Shown: positions 15,872 through 24,385, counted from the stretch's first letter. The stretch is 46,436 nucleotides of DNA from Desulfobulbaceae bacterium (GCA_002868945.1 PKTX01000008.1:1611-48046), one strand, 5' to 3'. Translations and numbers: made by a program. Notes: generated by a model from the sequence alone, not told the origin.

Positions 15872-16115
15872 GAGCCTCTTCCGAAATAGGTCATTTCGAA
15901 GTCTCGCAGGTTCACCTACCTGTTCGAGATGAAGGAGTGCAAAAAAATAAGCACGCCCTGCAAGAGATGGACTTGGCTTGCAGGGCATCTATGCGATATC
16001 GGAGTCTCCACTTCGTTTCGCTTACCTCCGAGCATTATTTTTTGAGCATGAAGCGGGTAAGCGAGCTCGCCCGTCTCCGGGAGATCGGCCGCCAGGGTTA
16101 TTTTCGGGACAGGCA
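15872..16115. mobile_element. MITE-like element, family C copy 2 (~244 bp, decayed left end)
   Basis: The right end TTTTCGGGACAGGCAC matches the family C terminus, and the left end GAGCCTCTTCCGAAATA is a decayed inverted copy. The interior has GGAGTCTCCACTTCGTTTCG and GGTAAGCGAGCTCGCCCGTC modules. It lies between the dsrD terminator and the convergent TPR gene. Confidence 0.78.
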
Positions 16116-16171
16116 CTCGCTAAGAACGGCAATCCCTTTTAGGGGTGCCGATCATCATGCCCGGTCAAGAA

Positions 16172-16792
16172 TCATGCTCGTGGCTCTTGGCGAATTTCGG
16201 CGGCCTTGTTCTCATACTCGGTCGCCTCTTCCGCATGTTTGAAATTGCGATGGGTCTTGGCGATCATCTGGTAGCAATCAGCCGCCTTTTCCTTGTCGCC
16301 GAGGCTCACGAAAATGGTCGCCATGGTCTCCAGGGTCTCGACAACACCCTTGGGGTCGCGGTTGCCGCTGTACTCATCAAAGATATCCCAATAGAGGTCA
16401 AGGGCATCTTCATGCCGTTCCATTTTCAGGTAAAGGGCGGCCTTCTTTCTTTCAAGGGTGAAGAGAGAGTAGCGGTCGAAATCAGTGGAGCAGATCTCAT
16501 AGGCCCGGTCATAAAAGGCAAAGGCCTTGTCATAATCGCCCCGTTCGACGCAGAGATCGCCGAGCTTGTCCGAGGCATTGGCAACGCCATGCTGATCGCC
16601 TTCCTCTTCCCATCCCATCAAGGCATTGTGAAAGGCGTTGGCTGCCATGGCCAGATCCTGGTTGTCCAGATAACGCATGCCCTCCTCATAATCAAGGCGG
16701 GCCTGGCTCTTTTCCTCTTCGTTTTGCTGTTCTGCCTGCGGATTGGTGGGTATAACCTTCATGCTGCTTTCAGTCATAATATCTTCCTGCAT
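16172..16792 (-). CDS. TPR-repeat protein (206 aa)
   Basis: A soluble protein of 206 residues, with a Gln/Glu-rich head (about 1-28) followed by four to five TPR-like helical pairs (for example YEEGMRYLDNQDLAMAANAF and KLGDLCVERGDYDKAFAFY). There is no signal peptide or catalytic motif. It is the last of three minus-strand genes with related architecture. They converge on the dsr operon and lie 42 bp or less to about 190 bp apart. TPR proteins scaffold multiprotein complexes; a link to sulfite reduction is suggested only by position. A shorter start at the internal MTESSMKV is also possible. Confidence 0.82.
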   Translation of the reverse strand: MQEDIMTESSMKVIPTNPQAEQQNEEEKSQARLDYEEGMRYLDNQDLAMAANAFHNALMGWEEEGDQHGVANASDKLGDLCVERGDYDKAFAFYDRAYEICSTDFDRYSLFTLERKKAALYLKMERHEDALDLYWDIFDEYSGNRDPKGVVETLETMATIFVSLGDKEKAADCYQMIAKTHRNFKHAEEATEYENKAAEIRQEPRA

Positions 16793-16834
16793 AATTCGGT
16801 GTTTAACTCTTTTCAGGTTGTTGTCGTGTGGGTG

Positions 16835-18016
16835 CTAGAGCTGGGCGTTGCCCAGGGTCATGGGGGCCGGTTTGTTCTTTTCCGACATTTCGGCCATGTG
16901 GGTCAAGGCTTCGCGGGCCAGGGTACCAACCGTGGTCTCCTGCGCCTTACCCTCTTCATAGATGGTAAGTGGGGCCGGATCATCTACAAGTTTTTCAATG
17001 TCGCTCTTTACCTCAACGGCATTGATCCGGCCGAAGAGACGCACGGCATTGCCACGGGTCAAGGGATCTTCATGCTGGACAAAGTCAAAAACGGCATAGA
17101 CCGGCGTTTGTCTGATCACCTCGGGGCTGTCCTTGGCGATGGTGGCCAGGGCCCACAGGACCAGGGGGCGGCTGGAATCAACGCCGCGATACATGAGAAG
17201 ATGCCTGGCAAAGGCGCCATAGAGGTCGGCGCGCGCCGCAATTATAGAGCCGATGGTCTCAATCAACCCCCAATGGGTGGAGGCGGAATCAGTGCATGAT
17301 TCATACATGCGATGCAGGACATCGCTGACCATGCCCGGTTTACGGGTGGATACGCGACGGCACACCTGGCCCATGATGTGGGCGGTATGGTAGCGTTCCG
17401 CCTCGTTAGGCGAGTAGAGGAGGCGCTGCATAAAGCGCAGGGTCCTGCTGTCATCAAAGGTGGCGCGCACCAGGGCGTCGATATCGTCCTCGGCCACCCA
17501 GGTGGAGACCTGCTCTTTCTTGACCCGCTGTTTTTTGCGCTTGGGATCGGGAGCAGGCTCCAGCTCTGGTACAACAAAAGAGCCGATGGCAATGGATTTA
17601 ACCTTGGCGGCGTGCTTCTCCTTGTGATCCTTGAGCTTGCCTGAAAGGGTGGCAATGTCCTTGGTCAGCCGTATGAAGTAGAGGACGCCGCCGATTCTGC
17701 GCCCTTCGTGCTCACGCGATTCATAGACGTAATGGCTCTGTTCGTCATAGTTGTCGATCCGGTTTGAAAGATAGTCGACATCCGCCTCCAGTTCCCAGGC
17801 CAGGTCCGGATTGTCGTCGCAGGCCGCCACCATGCATTCCACCATGGCCGCGCCGACATTAAAGCCGGTGGGTTCGGAGACGTAAACCGCACCGCATTGG
17901 CACTCGCCCAGGAGAAACTCATCCATCTTTCTGGCAATCGGTTCCCGGGGGCGGCCGACCTCCTGGCCGCAGAAGGGGCACCAGGGGCGTGTTTTGATAA
18001 GTGGTCCTTTACTCAT
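16835..18016 (-). CDS. Zinc-ribbon plus HEAT-like repeat protein
   Basis: The protein has 393 residues. It opens with a zinc-ribbon-like motif C13-X2-C16...C39-X-C41. A Lys/Arg-rich linker near residues 140-170 follows (DPKRKKQRVKKEQ), and then a C-terminal half of HEAT/PBS-lyase-like helical repeats (for example TLRFMQRLLYSPNEAERYH and DPLTRGNAVRLFGRINAVEV). Similar proteins occur in other sulfate reducers as conserved hypotheticals (DVU0298-like). The reaction is unknown, and the build suggests protein-protein interaction. It lies 42 bp upstream of the TPR gene at 16172 and probably shares its transcript. Confidence 0.75.
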   Translation of the reverse strand: MSKGPLIKTRPWCPFCGQEVGRPREPIARKMDEFLLGECQCGAVYVSEPTGFNVGAAMVECMVAACDDNPDLAWELEADVDYLSNRIDNYDEQSHYVYESREHEGRRIGGVLYFIRLTKDIATLSGKLKDHKEKHAAKVKSIAIGSFVVPELEPAPDPKRKKQRVKKEQVSTWVAEDDIDALVRATFDDSRTLRFMQRLLYSPNEAERYHTAHIMGQVCRRVSTRKPGMVSDVLHRMYESCTDSASTHWGLIETIGSIIAARADLYGAFARHLLMYRGVDSSRPLVLWALATIAKDSPEVIRQTPVYAVFDFVQHEDPLTRGNAVRLFGRINAVEVKSDIEKLVDDPAPLTIYEEGKAQETTVGTLAREALTHMAEMSEKNKPAPMTLGNAQL

Positions 18017-18205
18017 GGGAATCTCTTATATTTTGTTGCAGCGTGTCAAGGTATCATCGCCTTCGGTCACTATCAGGCGATTGGTCTCCATGCATTCTCG
18101 GAAGGGCGGCAGCAGACTGTGGAAGCCTTGGTCAGTGCAGACCAAGACACAGGCTGGGTGCGCCTGCCATGCTGATGCACGAAAAAGAGCCGGGCACGAG
18201 ATGCC

Positions 18206-18838
18206 CTACAGTTTTTCGGCCAGAACCTTCTTGAACATGGGCTCCACCTGGTAGCCGAGCTCTTCCGCCTTTTTCAGGGATTTTTCGGCGGCCTGATACT
18301 CCTCGTTGTAGAAGAGGGCAACAGCGAGGTTGTTGTGGGCCATGGGGAAGTCTGGATCATGTTCCACCCCCTTTTTAGCAGCATCAAGGGCCTCGGCAAA
18401 GTCGCCGGCGCCGATCTTGGCAGCCGCCAGGTTAATCCAGGCAAAGGCCAGTTTGGGGTCATTGATGGTGGCCTTGGTGTAGGAATCAATGGCCTTGTCG
18501 TTCTCGCCGCGTTGCTGGTGGATAAGGCCGATATTGCAATGGGCCTGGGCCGGATTTACCGCCAGAGTAACCGCTTTTTTGTTGGCCTCCAGGGACTCAT
18601 CGAGTTTGCCCTGTTCGAAATAGATGGCACCCAGGTTGATAAGGGCCTCGGCCGAGGCATCGTCGATCTCCAGGCATCTTTTCAGTTCATTGATGGCGTC
18701 ACTGGTGCGACCGGCCTTGTGATAGACCATGGCCAGATGGTGGTGGGCCACGAAATTATTGGGGAGCTCTTTGATTTTTTCTTCCAGTTCAGCAATAACC
18801 TGGTTCAGGTCAGCAGGGCGCTGTGTGTCGTCGGACAT
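18206..18838 (-). CDS. TPR-repeat protein (210 aa)
   Basis: This soluble 210-residue protein consists almost entirely of canonical TPR units (LPNNFVAHHHLAMVYHKAGR, then AEALINLGAIYFEQGKLDES, and so on, about five repeats). No enzymatic domain is present. It is first in the minus-strand TPR / zinc-HEAT / TPR cluster and divergent from the dsrN-like gene. The 189 bp to the next gene hold no recognisable signal. Confidence 0.85.
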   Translation of the reverse strand: MSDDTQRPADLNQVIAELEEKIKELPNNFVAHHHLAMVYHKAGRTSDAINELKRCLEIDDASAEALINLGAIYFEQGKLDESLEANKKAVTLAVNPAQAHCNIGLIHQQRGENDKAIDSYTKATINDPKLAFAWINLAAAKIGAGDFAEALDAAKKGVEHDPDFPMAHNNLAVALFYNEEYQAAEKSLKKAEELGYQVEPMFKKVLAEKL

Positions 18839-19202
18839 GGGAAACCTCTTGAAATAATGAAAAGTGAAAACGGTTTGTTAACCGGTATAATTATGATTTT
18901 GAAACCGTTACACTAAGCATGGATTATAAAATTGCAAGGGGTTAAATATCTACCATATCGGCTCTTTGTTCGCTTAGAAAAAAATAGAGGCACGTCGGCA
19001 CAACAGGCGGCAGTCGGGGCGCTCGGGTCGTCTGTTGTCTGCAGCCCGGCCTGTCCGGACCGAGGTTTTTTGAAAAATGTCAAGGAGCGGCAGAGCATCA
19101 TAGGCATGGTGGCAATTCCATGGTAAGCAGAGCGAAGATCTTTTATCAGGACGGGTGCCTGTCGTGGTGCAGCCCGGGCCATTATCAGGAGAAGGAGTGA
19201 GA
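18839..19202. promoter_or_regulatory. Divergent promoter region between TPR gene and dsrN
   Basis: A 364-bp AT-rich region serves two divergent genes. It holds a dyad CGGTT-TGTT-AACCG (18871-18884) directly before GGTATAATT (TATAAT at 18886-18891), and a wider dyad ACGGTTT (18870-18876) with AAACCGT (18902-18908). This could be an operator over a -10 element, but no good -35 accompanies it. Confidence 0.35.
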
Positions 19203-20600
19203 ATGAAGGGGATTATTGTCGCCGGCCTCGGCGGCGGTTCTGGCAAGAGTGTGGTGGCCGTGGGTCTGGTGGCCCATTATGCCGGACAGGGCAAGGTGGT
19301 ATTACCCTTTAAAAAGGGGCCGGATTATATCGATGCCGGGTGGCTTTCCCTGGCGGCGGGCCACTCCTGTTTTAATCTGGACCCCTATCTCATGGAACGG
19401 GATGATTTGCTCACCTCCTTTCGGGCCCGGGCAGTCCAGGGGGACACTATTATTGTCGAGGGCAACCGGGGGCTCTATGACGGGGTTGATGCCCATGGCG
19501 GCTACTCCACTGCCGAACTGGCCAAACTCCTGGACATGCCGGTGCTGCTGGTGGTGGATTGCACCAAAACCACCCGTACTGTGGCGGCCCTGGTTCTGGG
19601 CTGTAAAAATCTTGATCCGCAGGTGAAGATCGGCGGTGTGGTTTTAAATCGTATCGGCAGTGCCCGGCATGAAGCAATCGTCCGTGAGGCGGTGGAGACC
19701 TATGCCGGTCTGCCGGTGGTCGGCGCCTTTCGCCGCGCCAAAAAGGATATTTTCCCCATGCGTCACCTTGGGGTGACGCCCTTCCAGGAGTATGACGGCG
19801 CTGCCGAGGCCATTGCCGAACTGGCCCGGACCGCGGCCACGAGTCTCGACATGGCGGCGGTTGACAGGCTTATGGTTTCTCTTGATTTTCATGGTCAGGA
19901 GCAGCCGCGGCCGCCCCGGCCGGTGCGCCCTGCGGTCAAGGTGGGAGTGTTGCGCGACGCCGCCTTTCAGTTTTATTATCCGGAAAATCTGCGGGCCCTG
20001 GAGGCCGAGGGGGCAGAGGTGGTGGAGATCGACTCCTTGCAGGCCGCCGCCCTGCCTCCTGAGCTAGATGCCCTCTATATCGGCGGCGGCTTTCCGGAGA
20101 CAAGCGCCTCTCTGCTGGCTGCCAACACGGGGTTCCGGGCCGGCGTCAAAGCGGCCGCCGAGGCTGGTCTGCCCATCTATGCCGAGTGCGGTGGTCTCAT
20201 CTATCTGGGCGAGTCGATCCGCCTGGCCCATGAGGATTTCCCCCTGGTGGGCGTTTTTCCGGTCCGTTTTAGTCTGGAGAAAAGACCGCAGGCCCATGGC
20301 TATACCATTCTTCGGGCCCTGCCCAACAACCCCTTTTACCGGGACGGCACGTTGATCAAGGGGCATGAGTTCCGTTACAGCCGGGTTGCCGCCTGGTCCG
20401 GTCAACCGGACAGCCTGTCCCTGGAGATGGAGAGGGGAGTCGGTTTTATGGAAGGCAGGGACGGTCTGGTCTATAAAAATGTCTTGGCCCTCTACAGCCA
20501 TATTCATGCCGTGGCCACCAGGGAATGGGCCCCGGCCCTGGTGGCAAAGGCCAGGGAATTTGCCGCTCAGCAGGGCGACAGTCGGCACTTGTTGGCGTGA
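19203..20600 (+). CDS. dsrN: Cobyrinate a,c-diamide synthase homologue, probable siroheme amidase DsrN
   Basis: The protein has 465 residues. An N-terminal P-loop (GGGSGKS at residues 10-16) leads an ATP-dependent ligase domain. A C-terminal class I glutamine amidotransferase domain has the nucleophile C329 in YAECGGL and a histidine in KGHEFRYSR. CbiA/CobB uses glutamine and ATP to amidate two carboxylates of cobyrinate. In dsr clusters the same family (DsrN) is thought to amidate siroheme to siroamide for DsrAB. Location 3.5 kb from dsrABD, with no other cobalamin gene nearby, favours the DsrN role, but sequence alone cannot exclude cobalamin synthesis. The ATG at 19203 follows GGAGAAGGAG; a longer frame from 19155 is less likely. 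Confidence 0.87.
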   Translation: MKGIIVAGLGGGSGKSVVAVGLVAHYAGQGKVVLPFKKGPDYIDAGWLSLAAGHSCFNLDPYLMERDDLLTSFRARAVQGDTIIVEGNRGLYDGVDAHGGYSTAELAKLLDMPVLLVVDCTKTTRTVAALVLGCKNLDPQVKIGGVVLNRIGSARHEAIVREAVETYAGLPVVGAFRRAKKDIFPMRHLGVTPFQEYDGAAEAIAELARTAATSLDMAAVDRLMVSLDFHGQEQPRPPRPVRPAVKVGVLRDAAFQFYYPENLRALEAEGAEVVEIDSLQAAALPPELDALYIGGGFPETSASLLAANTGFRAGVKAAAEAGLPIYAECGGLIYLGESIRLAHEDFPLVGVFPVRFSLEKRPQAHGYTILRALPNNPFYRDGTLIKGHEFRYSRVAAWSGQPDSLSLEMERGVGFMEGRDGLVYKNVLALYSHIHAVATREWAPALVAKAREFAAQQGDSRHLLA

Positions 20601-20635
20601 AGCCCGAATTCCAGAGTTGTTTTATCATACCGTAA

Positions 20636-20747
20636 CAGCCCCTTGAAAAACGTAGCGCGCGTAGCTGAGGCAAGGGAAAATGACGCGAAAAATGCGCGTC
20701 CGCAGGAGGTAAGGGAGCCTGCGACACTCTGAGTAGCCTTGGGGTGC
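20636..20747. mobile_element. MITE-like element, family A copy 3 (left half only)
   Basis: Starts CAGCCCCTTGAAAAACGTAG and follows the copy at 35232 for about 110 bp, including GGAGGTAAGGGAGCCTGCGA, then stops matching near TTGGGGTGCAG. No right terminus is found downstream, so it is truncated. It begins 35 bp behind the dsrN stop. The remaining ~250 bp to 21003 hold nothing I can identify. Confidence 0.75.
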
Positions 20748-21003
20748 AGCTTGCAGTGCCTGATGATCTTCCGGGGCATTGCCAGGATGAGCCTGGACCA
20801 GTCAAGGGCCGTGGCGGGGGGAGGTGGCGGCACTGAAAGGACAACAGCGCCGGAAGACTCGCAGAGGAGGCAAGGGGCCTTGTTAAATGCCGGTCCGGCA
20901 AGGGAAAAAGCTTGCATGCCTGCCATGCCGTTGTTATGTAATTCGGGCGAAAGACCGGTTTTTTGGGGCTGATTATGGGGGCGGCAAAAAAGTACGTCTT
21001 GGC

Positions 21004-21058
21004 GCCGGACAGCGGCCATGATCACGCCATGATCAGGTGATCAGCCGTGCTGTCCGGC
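21004..21058. promoter_or_regulatory. Long imperfect stem-loop upstream of small orphan gene
   Basis: GCCGGACAGC (21004-21013) pairs with GCTGTCCGGC (21049-21058). The inner arms GGC/GCC and TGATCAC (21019-21025)/GTGATCA (21037-21043) extend this to about 20 paired bases with two small bulges. The loop contains another ATGATCA. It has no T-tract, so it is not a simple terminator. It could be an mRNA leader structure, an operator or a repeat end. Confidence 0.6.
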
Positions 21059-21096
21059 CACCGAGGCGGGAAAAGCAGGAGTGCACGGAGAGAGTT

Positions 21097-21351
21097 ATGA
21101 AACAGGAAACCCAGGAAAAGAAGATTACCGCCAAACTGATAGATGGCACCGTGATCAGGGGGGTTGTCAACCTGAACAGTGACACCGCCCCCATGGACAG
21201 GGTCAGCGATTTGATGATCAAGGGCACCAACCCCTTTATCGTCATCTATGGCACCACGGTGGGTGTTAAAAAAAATCAGGTCTTTATCGTCAACAAGCAT
21301 CACATCGTCTGGGCCTCTCCAGTGGAGGAGGAGGGTGACTACCAGCCCTAA
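21097..21351 (+). CDS. Small conserved-looking protein of unknown function (84 aa)
   Basis: I do not recognise this gene by name. The 84-residue product starts MKQETQEKKITAKLIDGTVI. It then has strand-rich segments with repeated glycine and asparagine turns (DGTVIRGVVNLNS and FIVIYGTTVGVKKNQVFIVN), a pattern that resembles a small Sm-like or beta-barrel domain. The ATG has GGAGAG upstream. Upstream lies the strong stem-loop at 21004-21058; downstream is a decayed family B end. Confidence 0.6.
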   Translation: MKQETQEKKITAKLIDGTVIRGVVNLNSDTAPMDRVSDLMIKGTNPFIVIYGTTVGVKKNQVFIVNKHHIVWASPVEEEGDYQP

Positions 21352-21365
21352 AAGGTGCTGTTGAC

Positions 21366-21392
21366 AAAAGAGCAATTACTCAAGATGGCCAA
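21366..21392. repeat. Possible relic of a family B terminus
   Basis: AGCAATTACTCAAGATGGCC differs by two bases from the right end of family B copy 1 (AGCAATTATTCAAGATAGCC). No matching other end is visible nearby. Confidence 0.4.
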
Positions 21393-21544
21393 AAGATGGG
21401 GCTGTTTTTCCGGCAAGGAGAGCGCATGGGAATGACGCCCCTGTGGTTTCTGCCACACTTCCCGTCTGGTGATGTCACTGTTCCCCGCACCGCCCGCCGG
21501 GCGGCGCTTCCGTTCCTGCAAGAAATTCCCTGGCCAGGTAATCT

Positions 21545-23179
21545 ATGGATCCTCTCTGGATAACAGTTGCTTTTTTCTGCGGTTTCGCGGCCCGACGCCT
21601 CGGTCTTCCGCCCCTGGTGGGTTTTCTGGTGGCCGGCTTTGTCCTCAACGCCTTGGGCTTCGAGGGAGGCTCCACTCTGCAACTGGTGGCTGATCTGGGT
21701 GTGACATTACTTCTTTTCACCATTGGTCTCAAACTGAAGGTCAAGGATCTGCTGGCCCCGGAGGTGTGGGCCGGCACCTCCCTGCATATGGTGGCCACCA
21801 TCTTACTCTTCTCAGGCCTGCTTATCGGTCTGGTTGCCGGCGGGGTCGGGCTGTTCGGCGATCCGGGGTTGGCCGGCAGTGTGCTGATCTGTTTTGCCCT
21901 TAGTTTTTCCAGCACCGTGTTTGCCGTCAAGACTTTGGAGAGCCGCGGCGAGATGTCTGCCGTGCATGGCCGCGTCGCAGTGGGTATTCTCATTATGCAG
22001 GACGTGCTGGCGGTTCTTTTTCTCACCGTCTCCACCGGTAAGCTTCCCTCACCCTGGGCCGTGGCTGTGCTGGCCGCCCTTTTTCTGCTTAAACCCGCGA
22101 TCTATCGCATTATGGATCATTGCGATCATGGTGAATTAACCATTCTCTACGGCTTTTTTCTGGCCCTGGTGGTGGGAGCGGCTAGTTTTGAGGCCGTGGC
22201 CATGAAGGCGGATCTCGGCGCCCTGCTCATCGGCATCCTGGTGGCTGACCACCCGAAATCCAAGGAACTAGCGAAAAGCCTGTTAGGCTTTAAGGAGATT
22301 TTCCTGGTGGGCTTTTTCCTCAGTATCGGTCTGGGGGGCATGCCCGATTGGCAAACCGTGGGCCAAGCCGCGGTGCTCAGTCTGCTGGTGCCCATCAAGG
22401 TGGTTCTATTTTTTGTCCTCCTCTGTTGGTTTGGGCTGCGGGCCCGTTCCGCCCTGCTCGCCTCTTTTAATCTGGCCAACTATAGCGAGTTCGGTCTGAT
22501 CGTCGGTGCAGTGGCAGTGGCCAATGGCTGGCTTGATGCGCAGTGGTTGACGGTTTTTGCTCTGGCTCTGTCCGTGACCTTTATCCTGGCTGCCCCCCTA
22601 AACAGCAGGGCCACGGCCATCTACCAGAGTTTCCATGGTTTTTTTGTCCGTTTTGAAAAAGATGGCAGCCCTGCGCATGATCTGCCTGTGCCCCTGCATG
22701 CCAATGTTGCGGTTCTGGGTATGGGCCGTATCGGCACTGGCGCCTATGATTTGATGCGTCAACGCTGTGATGTCAAGGTGGTGGGGGTCGATTTTAACAA
22801 CGAATCGGTGCAGGCCCATCAGGCCGCCGGTCGTAATGTTATTTCAGGAGATGCGTCTGATCCTGATTTCTGGGATATGCTCAAGAGAAGCGGCGGTTTC
22901 CGGGAACTGGACATGGTCCTGCTTGCCATGCCCAAACACCGCGCCAACCTCTTTGCCATTGAACAGCTCGTCAAGGCCGAATTCCGAGGCAATATTGCTG
23001 CCATTGCCATGTTTGACGATCAGCGCTTGCAGCTGCTGGAGGCCGGCGCCCATGCCGCCTACAATATCTATGGTGAGGCCGGCGCCGGTTTTGCCGAGCA
23101 TGTCTATGAGACGGCTCGCCTGAACGGCACACTGCCCGTCTCCTGCCGGTTGCCCAACGAGACGGGGGCTCCTGAGTAG
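21545..23179 (+). CDS. Kef/CPA2-type cation:proton antiporter with TrkA-N domain
   Basis: The protein has 544 residues. The N-terminal ~370 contain about twelve membrane segments of the Na+/H+ exchanger CPA2 fold (LGLPPLVGFLVAGFVLNALG and SFSSTVFAVKTLESRGEMSA are typical of KefB/KefC). A cytoplasmic Rossmann domain follows, with NAD-binding VAVLGMGRIGTGAYDL near residue 388 and an acidic VVGVDFNNE. KefC-like proteins expel potassium under electrophile or redox stress, gated by the nucleotide domain. There is no KefF-like partner next to it. The start is the first ATG of the frame; its ribosome binding site is modest. A relic of a sigma-54 activator lies behind it on the opposite strand. Confidence 0.88.
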   Translation: MDPLWITVAFFCGFAARRLGLPPLVGFLVAGFVLNALGFEGGSTLQLVADLGVTLLLFTIGLKLKVKDLLAPEVWAGTSLHMVATILLFSGLLIGLVAGGVGLFGDPGLAGSVLICFALSFSSTVFAVKTLESRGEMSAVHGRVAVGILIMQDVLAVLFLTVSTGKLPSPWAVAVLAALFLLKPAIYRIMDHCDHGELTILYGFFLALVVGAASFEAVAMKADLGALLIGILVADHPKSKELAKSLLGFKEIFLVGFFLSIGLGGMPDWQTVGQAAVLSLLVPIKVVLFFVLLCWFGLRARSALLASFNLANYSEFGLIVGAVAVANGWLDAQWLTVFALALSVTFILAAPLNSRATAIYQSFHGFFVRFEKDGSPAHDLPVPLHANVAVLGMGRIGTGAYDLMRQRCDVKVVGVDFNNESVQAHQAAGRNVISGDASDPDFWDMLKRSGGFRELDMVLLAMPKHRANLFAIEQLVKAEFRGNIAAIAMFDDQRLQLLEAGAHAAYNIYGEAGAGFAEHVYETARLNGTLPVSCRLPNETGAPE

Positions 23180-23189
23180 GGGTGAGAGG

Positions 23190-23556
23190 GGCTCTTCCCT
23201 GACCTCGTCCTTGAGTCGCCCATTGGTGGCGCCAATGACACGCACATCAACATGGTACTCCCTGTCCGCCCCACCGGCCGACCTGGCCGTCCTGCAGGAT
23301 GCGCAGCAGTTTGACCTAGGAGCCTGTCGGACTTAGACATAAATCTACTGCAAATTCGAAAAATCGGTCCATATTCCCATGGCTTTTCGTTAAATAGCTC
23401 TGCTATTCGCCTCAAATCCATGAAAATCTGGCCTCGATTTCTTGAATTTTCGCTACGATTCTCTAAGTCCGACAGGCTCCTAGCAGTTCCATGGGCAATC
23501 GATTTCACCAAGAAAGAGGGTGCCGCCTTCGGCCCCGGCAAAGAGACCGGCGCGGG
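23190..23556 (-). pseudogene. Relic of an NtrC-family sigma-54 activator, split by a repeat element
   Basis: Read on the minus strand, 23556-23484 encodes AGLFAGAEGGTLFLGEID, matching the Walker B region of sigma-54 activators (normally GGTLFLDEI). After removal of the inserted family D element, 23316-23190 continues VKLLRILQDGQVGR. After a frame change it goes on with VDVRVIGATNGRLKDEVRE, the sensor I region. The order and orientation of the pieces match one AAA+ domain. The gene has lost both ends, carries a TAG at the junction, a Walker B Asp-to-Gly change and a frameshift, so it is dead. It sits about 1 kb upstream of the sigma-54-dependent nrfHA operon. Confidence 0.85.
23321..23479. mobile_element. 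MITE-like element, family D copy 1 (159 bp)
   Basis: A perfect 18-bp terminal inverted repeat (GAGCCTGTCGGACTTAGA) is flanked on both sides by CTAG (23317-23320 and 23480-23483). The interior is non-coding. It is nearly identical to the copy at 42526-42685, which suggests recent activity. It interrupts the sigma-54 activator relic. Confidence 0.9.
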
Positions 23557-23557
23557 G

Positions 23558-23932
23558 CTACTGGTCGCAGACGTGGCCGGCTGAGGCGTCCTTTTCGTGG
23601 GTGTAGGTCATGTCAGGCACTATGCCCGGCATTAATTCGCCGCACCTGCGCATGTGCTGCGCGGTGGGGTCGGTTGCCATCTCTTGGCCAAAGGTGACGG
23701 CCTTCTGCTGGGCCTCCTGACGTTTACCCTGGGCACAGAGGGACTTGATCTCGGCATCCAGTCGCTGTGTCCGGGCCTGCAGGGTCTCCATGGCCGCTTC
23801 ATCAATATTTTCCAGGCAGCTTTCCATCTGCAGCATCCTGTTGTGCATGGCGGCATCCGGCATGCCTGGATAATTCTGGGCCTGGACGGTCATCGGTAGC
23901 AGTAGGGCGACAAGAACGGTTATTCTCAGCAT
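23558..23932 (-). CDS. Small secreted protein of unknown function (124 aa)
   Basis: Begins with a clear signal peptide (MLRITVLVALLLPMTVQAQ, cleavage after QA-Q near residue 18-19). It continues as a ~105-residue helical periplasmic protein with heptad-like hydrophobic spacing (LENIDEAAMETLQARTQRLD) and four cysteines in the mature part (CLENI, SLCAQ, RRCGE and HVCDQ). I do not recognise a named family. It is divergent from nrfHA. Its stop abuts the activator relic. A role near nitrite reduction is possible only by position. Confidence 0.72.
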   Translation of the reverse strand: MLRITVLVALLLPMTVQAQNYPGMPDAAMHNRMLQMESCLENIDEAAMETLQARTQRLDAEIKSLCAQGKRQEAQQKAVTFGQEMATDPTAQHMRRCGELMPGIVPDMTYTHEKDASAGHVCDQ

Positions 23933-24335
23933 GGCTCATCTCCTAAGGTAGGTGGTGGGTGTTCCAGGGTGCGGTGGCTGTTGATATTATGCATGGCCTT
24001 TTGGGTCGATATCGGCGGCGTGTGCAAAAAAATATCGGCGTGGCGCTTTTGTTTCAGAGATGCGTCATTGCCATGTCGGCCCATGGTTGTTGCCTGTTGT
24101 CTGGGCCTGACTCGATTGGGCAAACGTTTGATTTCCGCAGCTCAACTTCCTGACTACTTTTCTTTGATCTTCGCCTCAGGCACTCGATTCGTTCTCCTTT
24201 ACTCTCCAAGAAACGGCCTGGTTCCCGAGAGGCCCTGCTTACCTTTTACACCCTCACCAACCTGTTTTCATAGATAATTGTGCCTTGCGTTGCGGGGGAG
24301 CCCGCCATGGTCTGCGCAGAGGCCGGGCCGGCCAT
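23933..24335. other. Intergenic stretch without identified content
   Basis: About 400 bp upstream of the nrfHA regulatory sites. A 102-codon plus-strand frame (23969-24277) has atypical composition and no ribosome binding site. I see no promoter, RNA or repeat that I can support. Confidence 0.5.
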
Positions 24336-24385
24336 GTTACCAAAGGGGAACCGTCTGCCCGCGGCATAGGTTACCCTTTGGTGAC
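24336..24385 (+). promoter_or_regulatory. Two upstream activator dyads for nrfHA
   Basis: GTTACCAAAGGGGAAC (24336-24351) and GTTACCCTTTGGTGAC (24370-24385) are two imperfect palindromes of the same form, GTTACC-N4-GG(G/T)(A/G)AC. They are centred 34 bp apart (about three helical turns) and lie 50-100 bp upstream of the -24 element. That is the usual placement of enhancer sites for a sigma-54 activator. Confidence 0.68.

Noticed and set aside
23969-24277. 102-codon plus frame upstream of nrfHA
   Set aside because: No ribosome binding site, odd composition and no recognisable domain; lies before the activator dyads.
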